NCBI GenBank assembly: GCA_003819755.1
Contig: RPQK01000026.1
Location: 1 to 22,221, forward strand
DNA: 22,221 nucleotides
From: Acidobacteriota bacterium
Lineage (GTDB): Bacteria > Acidobacteriota > UBA6911 > RPQK01
Direction of reading: 5' to 3'
Shown: in pieces, positions 12,855 through 20,218 of the stretch
Layout: each line of letters opens with the position of its first letter
How positions within the stretch are numbered: position 1 is the stretch's first letter
Translations under genes and position numbers: made by a program
The notes under the pieces: generated by a model
Seen by the model: only the letters and a program-made list of their open reading frames with translations
Database searches by the model: none
Told to the model about the DNA's origin: nothing

Positions 12855-14852
12855 TCACCTAAGCAGAGGGCTTGCGACCAGTGCGGTGATAGCCATCAAA
12901 CGCACCAGCACGATGACTGCCGGCCCACACCCGTCCTTGAATGGGTCTCCGACGAGGTCGCCGATCTGAGCTGCCGTCAATTGGTCGGTACTCGCCGCGT
13001 GCGGCTGACTCAGATCGAGGTGTTTATGGGCGTTGTCCCAGGCGGTTCCGGCGTGGATCATCAGGAAGGCGAGCAGAATCGCCGACAACAGGGCCCCGGC
13101 CATCATCCCGGCAAGCGTGGATCGGCCTAGGACTTGTGCGATGATTACCGGCGAGGCGACCGTAACGAGCAGAGGCAAGGCCATTTCTTTAAGAGCCGCC
13201 CACGTCGCCATTTCTGCAAAACGTCGGTTATCGGGTAGCTGGTTACCCTCCCGGAGTCCGGGGATCTCTCGAAACTGACGTCGTGATTCCTCGATTTCAA
13301 CGAAGGTCGCCTTCCCTATCGAGGTAATTATCGCGTCCGAGACAAAGAAAGGGAGAATGCCGCCCAAAAAGAAGCCGACGATGACGGTCGGATTGACGAG
13401 GTCAATCGACGGCAGGCCGACCAGCCGGGCATAAGCGGAAAGGAGCGCCAACGCGGCCAGCGCACTGACACCTGTGATCAAGGACTTGCCGGCAGCGGTG
13501 GTGGAATTACCGGTGATGTGAAGGCGGGTGAGCCCGTCCAGCCAAACCGGCTGAGCACCGGCGAGACGGACCACACCGATCGAGCCGTCAATGATCGGTC
13601 CGAAGGCCGACAAAGTGAGCGACCCGCCCATCGTGGCCAACATGCCGACCGCGGCCAGCCCGATTCCATAGATCCCCGCGTAGTTGTAAGCGATCAGGAC
13701 CGCGCCCGATATGGTCAGAACTGGCAGCGCCGTCGACTGCATTCCCACGGTGAAACCGGCCAAAATATTAGTCACCGTCCCCAAACTGGAGGCGTGGGCG
13801 ATGCGGCGAATGGGGGGACCGGATGTGTACCATTCAGTTAAGAGACCGACCACCAAGCCGCTGATCACCCCAATCAGGACGGCGTAGAAAACCCCGAGTT
13901 CCAGTTCGAGCGTATTCACGACCAGGAAAACCCCGACCAGGAGGATCACCGCCGCGATAAGGTGGCAGAGTCGAAAGGCTGTGCCAGCATCCCAGCGAGA
14001 GAACAGATAGCGCGAGAGCAACGAGATAATCGATGCCCCCAGGCCTATTCCACCGATGAGAACGGGCAGTGACATATAGTCGGTGCGGTTCTCATTCGTG
14101 ATATTCACGATCGTAGAAAGCCCGGAAGAGGCGATCAGAACAGTTGCAACAATCGATCCTCCCCAGGCCTCCAACAACTCGGACGCCGCTCCACACAATT
14201 TGCCGGCGTAATCACCGGCTTTTTCAGCGACTGAAGCGGGATTGCGACGATCATCGCGGGCGATTCCTGGCTCGAACCGACTGATCAGGCTCGAAGTCAG
14301 ATCGGCGGCTTTGCTGAAGATCCCGCCACCCAGGCGGCAGAAAAGTGAAACCGTTGTGCCGCCCAGAACATAGCCGGCGAGATCGACGGGCTCCAGCGGC
14401 CCTCGAGCGGCCATGAAATAGACCAAAGAAAGACTGATCAATCCGACGGAGGCCGTCACGAGTCCGCAAATGCTTGCCCCTGAGAAAGCGACGTCCGTGG
14501 CCGCTTCAGAGCCCGATCTTCCGGCTGCCGCGACAGTCAAAGTCACCGTGCGGGAGGTAATCAGGGCGCTGACGACAACCACTCCGGCCGACAACATGGC
14601 CGCTCCCACGAACCCTGCCGTTGTGCCGGAACTCGCCCATCGAGACAGCGCAAGTAGCACCAGGAAAAGAAACGCCACGAGGACGAGGCCTCCCCTCGTG
14701 AGAAAAACCAGGAGGGAGCGTCTGATCTCCAGGGAGATGGAAGCAAAGGGTTCGTCTGGAGGTTGGCAACCCAAATGTCGGAAAAGGACGAATGCGAGGA
14801 CCAAACCTACCAGACCGATGAGTGGCAGGAGAATCAGAAAAGTAAGGGTCAT
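12855..14852 (-). CDS. Divergent membrane-bound pyrophosphatase (HppA-like)
   Basis: 665 residues, about 15-16 hydrophobic segments, the size of ion-pumping pyrophosphatases. The C-terminal half is well kept: ESRRQFREIPG at 522-532, HAGTAWDNAHKH at 600-611, and IGDLVGDPFKDGCGP at 630-644. The first pyrophosphate-binding region, however, is altered. The family reads KAADVGADLVGK, then PEDDPRNPA and DNVGDNVGD. Here it reads KAADLTSSLISR (181-192), ARDDRRNPA (198-206) and EKAGDYAGK (210-218). That replaces a conserved Asp by Ser188, Lys by Arg192, Glu by Arg199, Asp by Glu210 and Asp by Lys218, while Lys181, Asp184, Asp200, Asp201 and Asp214 remain. The ATG follows the pth stop by 2 bases. Whether it still cleaves pyrophosphate or pumps ions is open. 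Confidence 0.85.
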   Translation of the reverse strand: MTLTFLILLPLIGLVGLVLAFVLFRHLGCQPPDEPFASISLEIRRSLLVFLTRGGLVLVAFLFLVLLALSRWASSGTTAGFVGAAMLSAGVVVVSALITSRTVTLTVAAAGRSGSEAATDVAFSGASICGLVTASVGLISLSLVYFMAARGPLEPVDLAGYVLGGTTVSLFCRLGGGIFSKAADLTSSLISRFEPGIARDDRRNPASVAEKAGDYAGKLCGAASELLEAWGGSIVATVLIASSGLSTIVNITNENRTDYMSLPVLIGGIGLGASIISLLSRYLFSRWDAGTAFRLCHLIAAVILLVGVFLVVNTLELELGVFYAVLIGVISGLVVGLLTEWYTSGPPIRRIAHASSLGTVTNILAGFTVGMQSTALPVLTISGAVLIAYNYAGIYGIGLAAVGMLATMGGSLTLSAFGPIIDGSIGVVRLAGAQPVWLDGLTRLHITGNSTTAAGKSLITGVSALAALALLSAYARLVGLPSIDLVNPTVIVGFFLGGILPFFVSDAIITSIGKATFVEIEESRRQFREIPGLREGNQLPDNRRFAEMATWAALKEMALPLLVTVASPVIIAQVLGRSTLAGMMAGALLSAILLAFLMIHAGTAWDNAHKHLDLSQPHAASTDQLTAAQIGDLVGDPFKDGCGPAVIVLVRLMAITALVASPLLR

Positions 14853-14854
14853 TG

Positions 14855-15415
14855 CTAGCCGTTGAACTTTGCCATCGTTTTTTCGATTCCCTCACAGACC
14901 CAGCAGTTCATAGCCTGGCCGGCCCGGTCCAGAACGGAATCCACGACTACCAGTTCGGCTTTCGAGAAATTCGAGAGGACATAATCAGGATAGTCCTCGG
15001 GCGGTTCCCCGGCGCCGACGCCCAGGCGCACGCGAGGTATTTCCTGGGTCCCCAAGACGTCGATGATCGATTGCATCCCGCGATGCCCGCCAGAACTCCC
15101 CGAACGCCTGAACCTTATCTTGCCCAGGGGCAACGAGACTTCGTCATAGGCAACCAGGAGACAATCAAGGGAGAATCCGAAGCGGTCAAGCACCTCTGCC
15201 ACCGCGCCGCCGCTTCGGTTCATGTACGTCAGAGGCTTTATGAGGAGTACTTCCCGCCCGCACCAATCAGTAGTGCAGGAAACGGAGCGTTTGAACGTCC
15301 GCTCGAATCTGGCTCCGGCTTGGTCCGCTAACCGGTCCACCAGCATGAACCCGGCGTTGTGCCGGTTGAAGCAGTACTGGGGTCCAGGATTCCCGAGGCC
15401 GGTGACCAGAAACAC
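14855..15415 (-). CDS. pth: Peptidyl-tRNA hydrolase
   Basis: 186 residues, normal length. It frees tRNA from peptidyl-tRNA that drops off the ribosome. Family motifs are present: VTGLGNPGPQY at 4-14 (Asn9), catalytic His19 in NRHNAGF, KPLTYMNRSG at 60-69 (Asn66), Asp91 in VAYDEVSLPLGKIR, and SGGHRGMQSI. The last has Arg where the Escherichia coli enzyme has Asn in GGHNGL, a variation I believe is tolerated in other phyla. It is 6 bases downstream of rplY and 2 bases before the pyrophosphatase gene. The rplY-pth pairing is common in bacteria. Confidence 0.97.
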   Translation of the reverse strand: MFLVTGLGNPGPQYCFNRHNAGFMLVDRLADQAGARFERTFKRSVSCTTDWCGREVLLIKPLTYMNRSGGAVAEVLDRFGFSLDCLLVAYDEVSLPLGKIRFRRSGSSGGHRGMQSIIDVLGTQEIPRVRLGVGAGEPPEDYPDYVLSNFSKAELVVVDSVLDRAGQAMNCWVCEGIEKTMAKFNG

Positions 15416-15421
15416 CTGAGC

Positions 15422-16084
15422 CTACTCCTTGGCCGCTTCTTCTTCCTCAGCCTTACCCTTCTTGATGACCTCCGGCTCGGAAGTTGCTTCTTCCGTCGGC
15501 ACGGCCACCTCTTCCACTTTCTCAGCAGCCGGCAACACGACGCTGAGGACCACAAGGTCGGGGTCGTTCAGGATCTTGATTTTCGACGCATCAACCTTCA
15601 ACTGTGAGACGCGCTGGGTGTCGCCTATATCCATGTCGCTCACATCTATCTGGATGTGCTCGGGCACATCGCCCGGCAGGCATTCAACCTCAATGGTGCG
15701 CATCACGATTTCCAACAGGCCGCCCCCGGTCTTTACGCCCTTAGCGCTGCCCAGCGCTTCGACCGGCACTTCAAAAACCATCGCCTGATCCATCGCAATC
15801 GCCTGGAAATCCGCGTGAACGAGGGTGTCTTTCAGCGGATCGAGCTGAAGGTCACGGATCAAGACGTCGCGGGAAGTCCCGTCGATGTCGAGCTTGAAGA
15901 TCGTGTTGCGCCCGGAGCCGGAGTGGAGTATCCGATGAATGTCGCGCGGATCCACGCTCACCGAGACCGGGGTGATCCCCCGTCCGTACACGACCCCAGG
16001 GATGCGTCCGCTGGATCGAAGCCGTCGGTTCTTGTTCTTGCCGACCGCCTCTCTGACCGTTGCCTGAACCACTGTATTTGCCAT
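15422..16084 (-). CDS. rplY: 50S ribosomal protein bL25, CTC form
   Basis: 220 residues. It starts MANTVVQATVREAVGKNKNRRLRSSGRIPGVVYG, the 5S-rRNA-binding L25 domain (about 1-92). A CTC-type second beta domain follows (FEVPVEALGSAKGVKTGGGLLEIVMRTIEVECLPGDVPEHIQIDVSDMDIGD). About 35 residues of Glu/Ala/Val/Lys-rich tail end the protein. The frame is open upstream to 16159, but the ATG at 16084 begins the family sequence and has AGGAG 11 bases before it. It lies 19 bases downstream of prs and directly before pth. Confidence 0.96.
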   Translation of the reverse strand: MANTVVQATVREAVGKNKNRRLRSSGRIPGVVYGRGITPVSVSVDPRDIHRILHSGSGRNTIFKLDIDGTSRDVLIRDLQLDPLKDTLVHADFQAIAMDQAMVFEVPVEALGSAKGVKTGGGLLEIVMRTIEVECLPGDVPEHIQIDVSDMDIGDTQRVSQLKVDASKIKILNDPDLVVLSVVLPAAEKVEEVAVPTEEATSEPEVIKKGKAEEEEAAKE

Positions 16085-16103
16085 TTGTTTTGATGCTCCT
16101 GTT

Positions 16104-17042
16104 TCAGTTGAACAGTTTACTGACCGATGTCTCTTTATGTATGGACCGGATGGCCTCACCCAACAAGGGGGCCACGCTCAGTACCGTAATCTTCGGATTC
16201 GCCTTTTCGGGGGTGAGCGGGATGGTATTCGAAACGATGACCGCCTCGATGTCCGATTCGGCGATGCGGCCGATGGCGGGACCCGAGAGGACGGCATGAG
16301 TGGCAGCGACCAGGATACGCTCCGCTCCCTCGCGACGCAGCACCTCGGACGCCCGTACGATGCTTCCAGCCGTGTCGATCAGGTCGTCGATGACGATGCA
16401 GTTCCGGCCCTTCACGTCGCCGACCAGATGCATCACCTCAGCCACATTGTCGTCGACTCGGCGCTTGTCGATGATTGCCAGGCTGGCACCCAATCGCTTG
16501 GCGTAAGCGCGCGCCCTTTCCACCCCGCCCGCGTCCGGGGATACCACTGCCATCTTCTTCATCTTCAGGCACAGCAGGTATTCCAGCAAAACCGGGCGGG
16601 CGAACAAATGATCCACCGGAATGTCAAAGAATCCCTGGATCTGGCCGGCATGCAAGTCGAGGGTCAGAAGGCGGTGAGCGCCGGCGGCACTAATCAGGTC
16701 CCCGACAAGCTTGGCGGAAATGGGAACTCGCGGCTTTTCCTTCCGGTCTTGCCGGGCGTAGCCGTAATACGGTATGACGGCGGTAATGCGCCATGCCGAT
16801 GATCGTTTGAAGGCGTCGATCATGATGAGGAGTTCCATGATGTTCTCATTCACCGGTGGGCAGGTCGGTTGAATGATAAACACGTCCATCCCGCGTACGT
16901 TCTCAAGAATTTGAAAGTTAACTTCCTGGTCGGAAAAACGTTTCAGCTTCACCGCTCCCAGGGACTCCCCAAGATGCGCGCAGATTTCCTGGGCCAAAGC
17001 GGGGTTTGCACTGCCGGAAAAAACCCTAAGTTTCGTCGACAT
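16104..17042 (-). CDS. prs: Ribose-phosphate pyrophosphokinase
   Basis: 312 residues, the usual length. It makes PRPP from ribose 5-phosphate and ATP for nucleotide, histidine and tryptophan synthesis. Visible motifs: LRVFSGSANPALA at the N-terminus, ATP-site PYYGYARQDRK at 91-101, LDLHAGQIQGFF with catalytic-region His131, VVSPDAGGVERA at 166-177, and the PRPP loop VIDDLIDTAGSI at 217-228. The frame extends to a TTG at 17087 overlapping the ispE stop, but the ATG at 17042 matches the family start. It has no obvious Shine-Dalgarno sequence. Gene order ispE-prs-rplY-pth is a widespread bacterial arrangement. Confidence 0.97.
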   Translation of the reverse strand: MSTKLRVFSGSANPALAQEICAHLGESLGAVKLKRFSDQEVNFQILENVRGMDVFIIQPTCPPVNENIMELLIMIDAFKRSSAWRITAVIPYYGYARQDRKEKPRVPISAKLVGDLISAAGAHRLLTLDLHAGQIQGFFDIPVDHLFARPVLLEYLLCLKMKKMAVVSPDAGGVERARAYAKRLGASLAIIDKRRVDDNVAEVMHLVGDVKGRNCIVIDDLIDTAGSIVRASEVLRREGAERILVAATHAVLSGPAIGRIAESDIEAVIVSNTIPLTPEKANPKITVLSVAPLLGEAIRSIHKETSVSKLFN

Positions 17043-17083
17043 GATTATTCGGCTTTGGGGTTGCGAGTGACGAGTTGCGTCTT

Positions 17084-18019
17084 TCAAAGCTCGAGACCCG
17101 CTGAAGCGAAACTGTTTCTGTACTCTTGGCTTCGGAGACTACGGCAAAGGAAGACTTCTCCCGCTGCCTGCAAGGAGACGTCCTGGGCTATCTTCGCTGC
17201 CCTGCCCGGATCGGCCACCCCAAAGACGCAAGAACCGCTGCCCGATACCCTTACCGGCTCACATCCTGCCTCTCGCAACAGGCGAGCGACTTGAGCTAGA
17301 GCCGGGTAGAGTTCGAAAAGGACCTCTTCGAAATCGTTTTCCAGCCAAGACAAATCGCCCTTCGCCATCGCCTGGCGGAAACGTTGAATTTTATTATCCG
17401 CCTCCAAAGTTGTCAATACTGCCTCACCGCGGTACTCGCCCCAGTCCCGGGCCTGATAGGCAGAGCTGGTTGGGACGGGAAAGCCCGGATAGACGAGAAC
17501 GAGAGTAGGCGTCTCCGCCATATCCGGTAGCGGGCGTATCTCATCTCCCCGACCGATTCCAAGGGCCGTGCCGCCGCATAGGAAAAACGGGACATCGGCA
17601 CCGAGAGCGCTTCCCAAGTTCGCCAGTTCGCTTTCGCTCAGCTGGACGTTCCACAGATGATTGGCCGCCAGTAACCCCACAGCCGCGTTGGAGGAACCAC
17701 CGCCCAGACCTCCACCGACCGGAATCCGCTTTTCCAGGAGTATACGAAGCCCCAGGCCCACGCCTGCCTTCTGTTTTACAGATGACACCGCCCGGTACAG
17801 AAGATTATCAGGGCCTGGCGAGACCTCGCGTCCAGCGACCTGCAACTGAATGGAAGCATCTTCGGTGACCGTGAAACGGATCCGATCAGCGAGATCGATC
17901 GTTTGGAAGATCGTCGTGATCTGGTGGTACCCGTCGGGGCGACGCCCTTCAATCTTCAGCAACCAGTTGATCTTGGCGAAGCAAGGAACCGCAAGGGAAA
18001 GTGGACCGGTCTGAACCAT
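17084..18019 (-). CDS. ispE: 4-diphosphocytidyl-2-C-methyl-D-erythritol kinase
   Basis: 311 residues. This GHMP kinase phosphorylates CDP-methylerythritol in the MEP pathway of isoprenoid synthesis. Key features: CFAKINWLLKI near the N-terminus (Lys16), RPDGYHQITTIFQTIDLAD, the ATP-binding loop IPVGGGLGGGSSNAAVGL at 99-116, Asp142 in ALGADVPFFL, and VRVSGSGSCVFG near the C-terminus (the third GHMP motif). It is first in the operon containing prs, rplY, pth and the ribosomal genes. No Shine-Dalgarno is evident before the ATG. A palindromic repeat element fills the upstream gap, so the true promoter could not be placed. Confidence 0.96.
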   Translation of the reverse strand: MVQTGPLSLAVPCFAKINWLLKIEGRRPDGYHQITTIFQTIDLADRIRFTVTEDASIQLQVAGREVSPGPDNLLYRAVSSVKQKAGVGLGLRILLEKRIPVGGGLGGGSSNAAVGLLAANHLWNVQLSESELANLGSALGADVPFFLCGGTALGIGRGDEIRPLPDMAETPTLVLVYPGFPVPTSSAYQARDWGEYRGEAVLTTLEADNKIQRFRQAMAKGDLSWLENDFEEVLFELYPALAQVARLLREAGCEPVRVSGSGSCVFGVADPGRAAKIAQDVSLQAAGEVFLCRSLRSQEYRNSFASAGLEL

Positions 18020-18069
18020 CCGGGGAAGGATAACACTAGATGGTGAAAAGCTTTACCACGGAACACGCA

Positions 18070-18107
18070 GACACAAGAAAGAACACAAGAAAGTGAACGC
18101 AAGAAAG
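18070..18107 (+). repeat. Three imperfect tandem copies of ACACAAGAAAG
   Basis: Near-identical words at about 18071-18081, 18083-18093 and 18097-18107 (ACACAAGAAAG, ACACAAGAAAG, ACGCAAGAAAG) lie in the ispE leader region and run into the left arm of the palindromic element. Confidence 0.6.
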
Positions 18108-18192
18108 GGACGCTGACTAAATAGAGAAGGGGAAAAGGAAGGGGACAGTCACTGGAAAAATGGCTTGAAAAATGCAGTGAGCGTCCCTTTCT
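18102..18192. repeat. REP/MITE-like palindromic element
   Basis: The arm AGAAAGGGACGCTGACT (18102-18118) is the reverse complement of 18176-18192 with one mismatch. An inner word GGGACAGTCACTG (18142-18154 region) can also pair imperfectly with the right arm, allowing two alternative folds. GGGACAGTCAC and GGGACGCTGAC words are reminiscent of elements mobilised by REP-associated transposases, but no such gene is in the window. Confidence 0.65.
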
Positions 18193-18231
18193 GACGCCTT
18201 TCTGAGGCTTGTCTATCGGGGTTGAGATCTT

Positions 18232-20073
18232 TTATTGCCGGCGCTGAGAGAGGACTTTCTTGACTCCGGTCAGTTTTCCCTGGACGCGTTTTCTTTCGTC
18301 CGATTCCTTACTCTGGGAGACGGACTTCTCATAATACTGTCCGGCTTCGTCGTAGCGTCCGAGTTTTCCGTATACGTCGCCAAGGTGCTCGAGAATAGTC
18401 GAGTCGTCACCATTTAACTCGACAGCTTGCCTCAGGAACCGCTCGGCCTGCTCATATTCCTTAAGCTTGAAGTACACCCAACCGAGACTGTCGAGGTAGG
18501 CTCCGTTGTGAGGGTCAAGAGCCACCGCACGATTGATGTAGTCCTTGGCCTCGTCCAGCCGGATGCCTCGATCAGCGAGCATATACCCCAGATAGTTAAG
18601 GACCGGGGCATGTCGGGGATTCTTCTCCAGGACCTTCTTGAAGCTCGTTTCAGCATCTCCGTACTGTTCCTGGCGCTCGTAAATAGCTCCGAGCTGGAAT
18701 TGCATTGTCTCGCTGTCGGGCAGCTTTTCGAGTCCCTTTTTGATGATCTTGGCGGCTTCCGGGTATCTCTTGTGGTCGATATAGAGCTGACTGGCGGCCA
18801 GCACAAAGGGCTCCGGGTCCTCCTGCTTCAAGCCCGATTCAGTGAGCAGATCGACTGCTTCTTGAACTCTCCCCAACGCCCCGAGGATCTGCCCTTTCGC
18901 AACGATGAAATAGGTCTCCTCCGGGTGCTTACTCAGATACTGGTCGACCAGGCCCAGCGCCTCCTGAGCGTTGCCCGCATCCTTTAGTGCAAAAGCCAGA
19001 TTGAGCGTGTACTCCGGGTTGGCAGTGTTCTGCGCATGGACCTGCCTGAAGAGTTGAATCGCTTTGTCATGTTCCTTGGACTCCTGATACAACAGCGCAA
19101 GTCGAGTCTGAACAATCGGGCGCGATTGCTCGGGGAGGTTTGTATCCAAAAGGTTCTTGAACAGCTCTACTGCCTCGGATCTTCGGCCGAGCCCCGCCAG
19201 CGCCTTTGCAAGCTCGAAATTCGCCTCGGTCTTCTGCTCACTGGGGACTTTGGCAGAAACCTCCTTGGACAACGGCGTCAAGACCTGAGAGGCTTCCGCA
19301 TACTGCCTGCTCAGATTCAACGCCTTGGCAAGCTCGAGCCGGATCTCGACGTCATCACCGCGCGGATCCATTTCGGTAGCTTTGCGAAAGACCTCAACGG
19401 CCTTAGCTGTTTCCCGGCGCTGCAGATACAAGCCGCCCAGGAGTTTCAGATGCTCAAGATCAGCCGCATCGTACTCGACAGCCTTTTCTAGTACCTGAAC
19501 CGCCTCATCGGTCTTGTTCAGCCGAACCAAAGCCAGCGCCCTGAGATAATGAGCGTCAGAGTGAGAGGGTCGAAGCTGCACGACACGGGCCAGCAACTCG
19601 GACGCCTTCTCCCAGTTTTCCTTGAGCACGTAGAGGCGCGAAAGGTAATCGAGTGCGTAAACGTGTTTGGGGTCCAGTTCGATCACGCGCTCGAACTCCG
19701 TCAGCGCTTTGTCAAGCAGTGTCCCTGAAGGGCTTTCACGATACGTGAAGTAGAACCGGCCCAGAAGAAAATGCGGCTCAGGATTCTGGGGGTCAAGTTC
19801 AATAGCCTTCTCACAGGCCGTCACAAACTCGCGATAATTGGTGCTCTCGTAAAGGGCCATCGCCTGATGGACCCGGAGCTCCGAGCTTTCCGGGTTCAGT
19901 TTGATCGCCTTTTCGTATTCTGCCAACGCATCGGCAAACTGCTTATCCTGGCTGTACATCCGGGCCAATGTGAAATGGTAATACGACTGCGCCAGCTCTG
20001 CATCAGCGGCTAGCAGGGAGCCGAAAAAGGCGGGCAAAAGCAAGACAACCAGGACTACTTTCATATGTGACAT
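18232..20073 (-). CDS. Secreted TPR-repeat protein
   Basis: 613 residues. A signal peptide (MKVVLVVLLLPAFFGSLLAADA) is followed by roughly 16 tetratricopeptide repeats that fill almost the whole protein. Examples are ALAEYEKAIKLNPES near 50, LLGGLYLQRRETAKAVEVFRKATEMDPRG in the middle, and LGWVYFKLKEYEQAERFLRQAVELN near the end. Such superhelices bind other proteins; related secreted or periplasmic TPR proteins scaffold envelope machines, but nothing here names a partner. The start could be 20073 (MSHMKVV) or 20064 (MKVV). Neither has a Shine-Dalgarno sequence, and CATAAT 7 bases before the second ATG could be a -10 box for a leaderless message. A short basic tail (GVKKVLSQRRQ) ends the protein. 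Confidence 0.9.
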   Translation of the reverse strand: MSHMKVVLVVLLLPAFFGSLLAADAELAQSYYHFTLARMYSQDKQFADALAEYEKAIKLNPESSELRVHQAMALYESTNYREFVTACEKAIELDPQNPEPHFLLGRFYFTYRESPSGTLLDKALTEFERVIELDPKHVYALDYLSRLYVLKENWEKASELLARVVQLRPSHSDAHYLRALALVRLNKTDEAVQVLEKAVEYDAADLEHLKLLGGLYLQRRETAKAVEVFRKATEMDPRGDDVEIRLELAKALNLSRQYAEASQVLTPLSKEVSAKVPSEQKTEANFELAKALAGLGRRSEAVELFKNLLDTNLPEQSRPIVQTRLALLYQESKEHDKAIQLFRQVHAQNTANPEYTLNLAFALKDAGNAQEALGLVDQYLSKHPEETYFIVAKGQILGALGRVQEAVDLLTESGLKQEDPEPFVLAASQLYIDHKRYPEAAKIIKKGLEKLPDSETMQFQLGAIYERQEQYGDAETSFKKVLEKNPRHAPVLNYLGYMLADRGIRLDEAKDYINRAVALDPHNGAYLDSLGWVYFKLKEYEQAERFLRQAVELNGDDSTILEHLGDVYGKLGRYDEAGQYYEKSVSQSKESDERKRVQGKLTGVKKVLSQRRQ

Positions 20074-20160
20074 TATGGCATACCGCGCTTGCTATGCAGT
20101 AGATGCGTAAAAGGAGTGAGAAGGTTCAGACAATGAAGCCTGGCGGACAGTGCGGCCGCA

Positions 20161-20213
20161 GTTTCACGAGAGCCGCGCACGATTCCGAGCGTCGTGCGCG
20201 GCTCTCGTGAAAC
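20161..20213. terminator. 22-bp perfect hairpin between two secreted-protein genes
   Basis: 20161-20182 pairs without mismatch with 20192-20213 around a 9-base loop. It starts 5 bases beyond the stop of the propeller protein gene (minus strand). Neither strand has a T run after the stem, so it is not a classic intrinsic terminator. It may act as an RNA 3'-end stabiliser, a factor-dependent terminator, or a mobile palindrome. Confidence 0.6.
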
Positions 20214-20218
20214 GCCGC

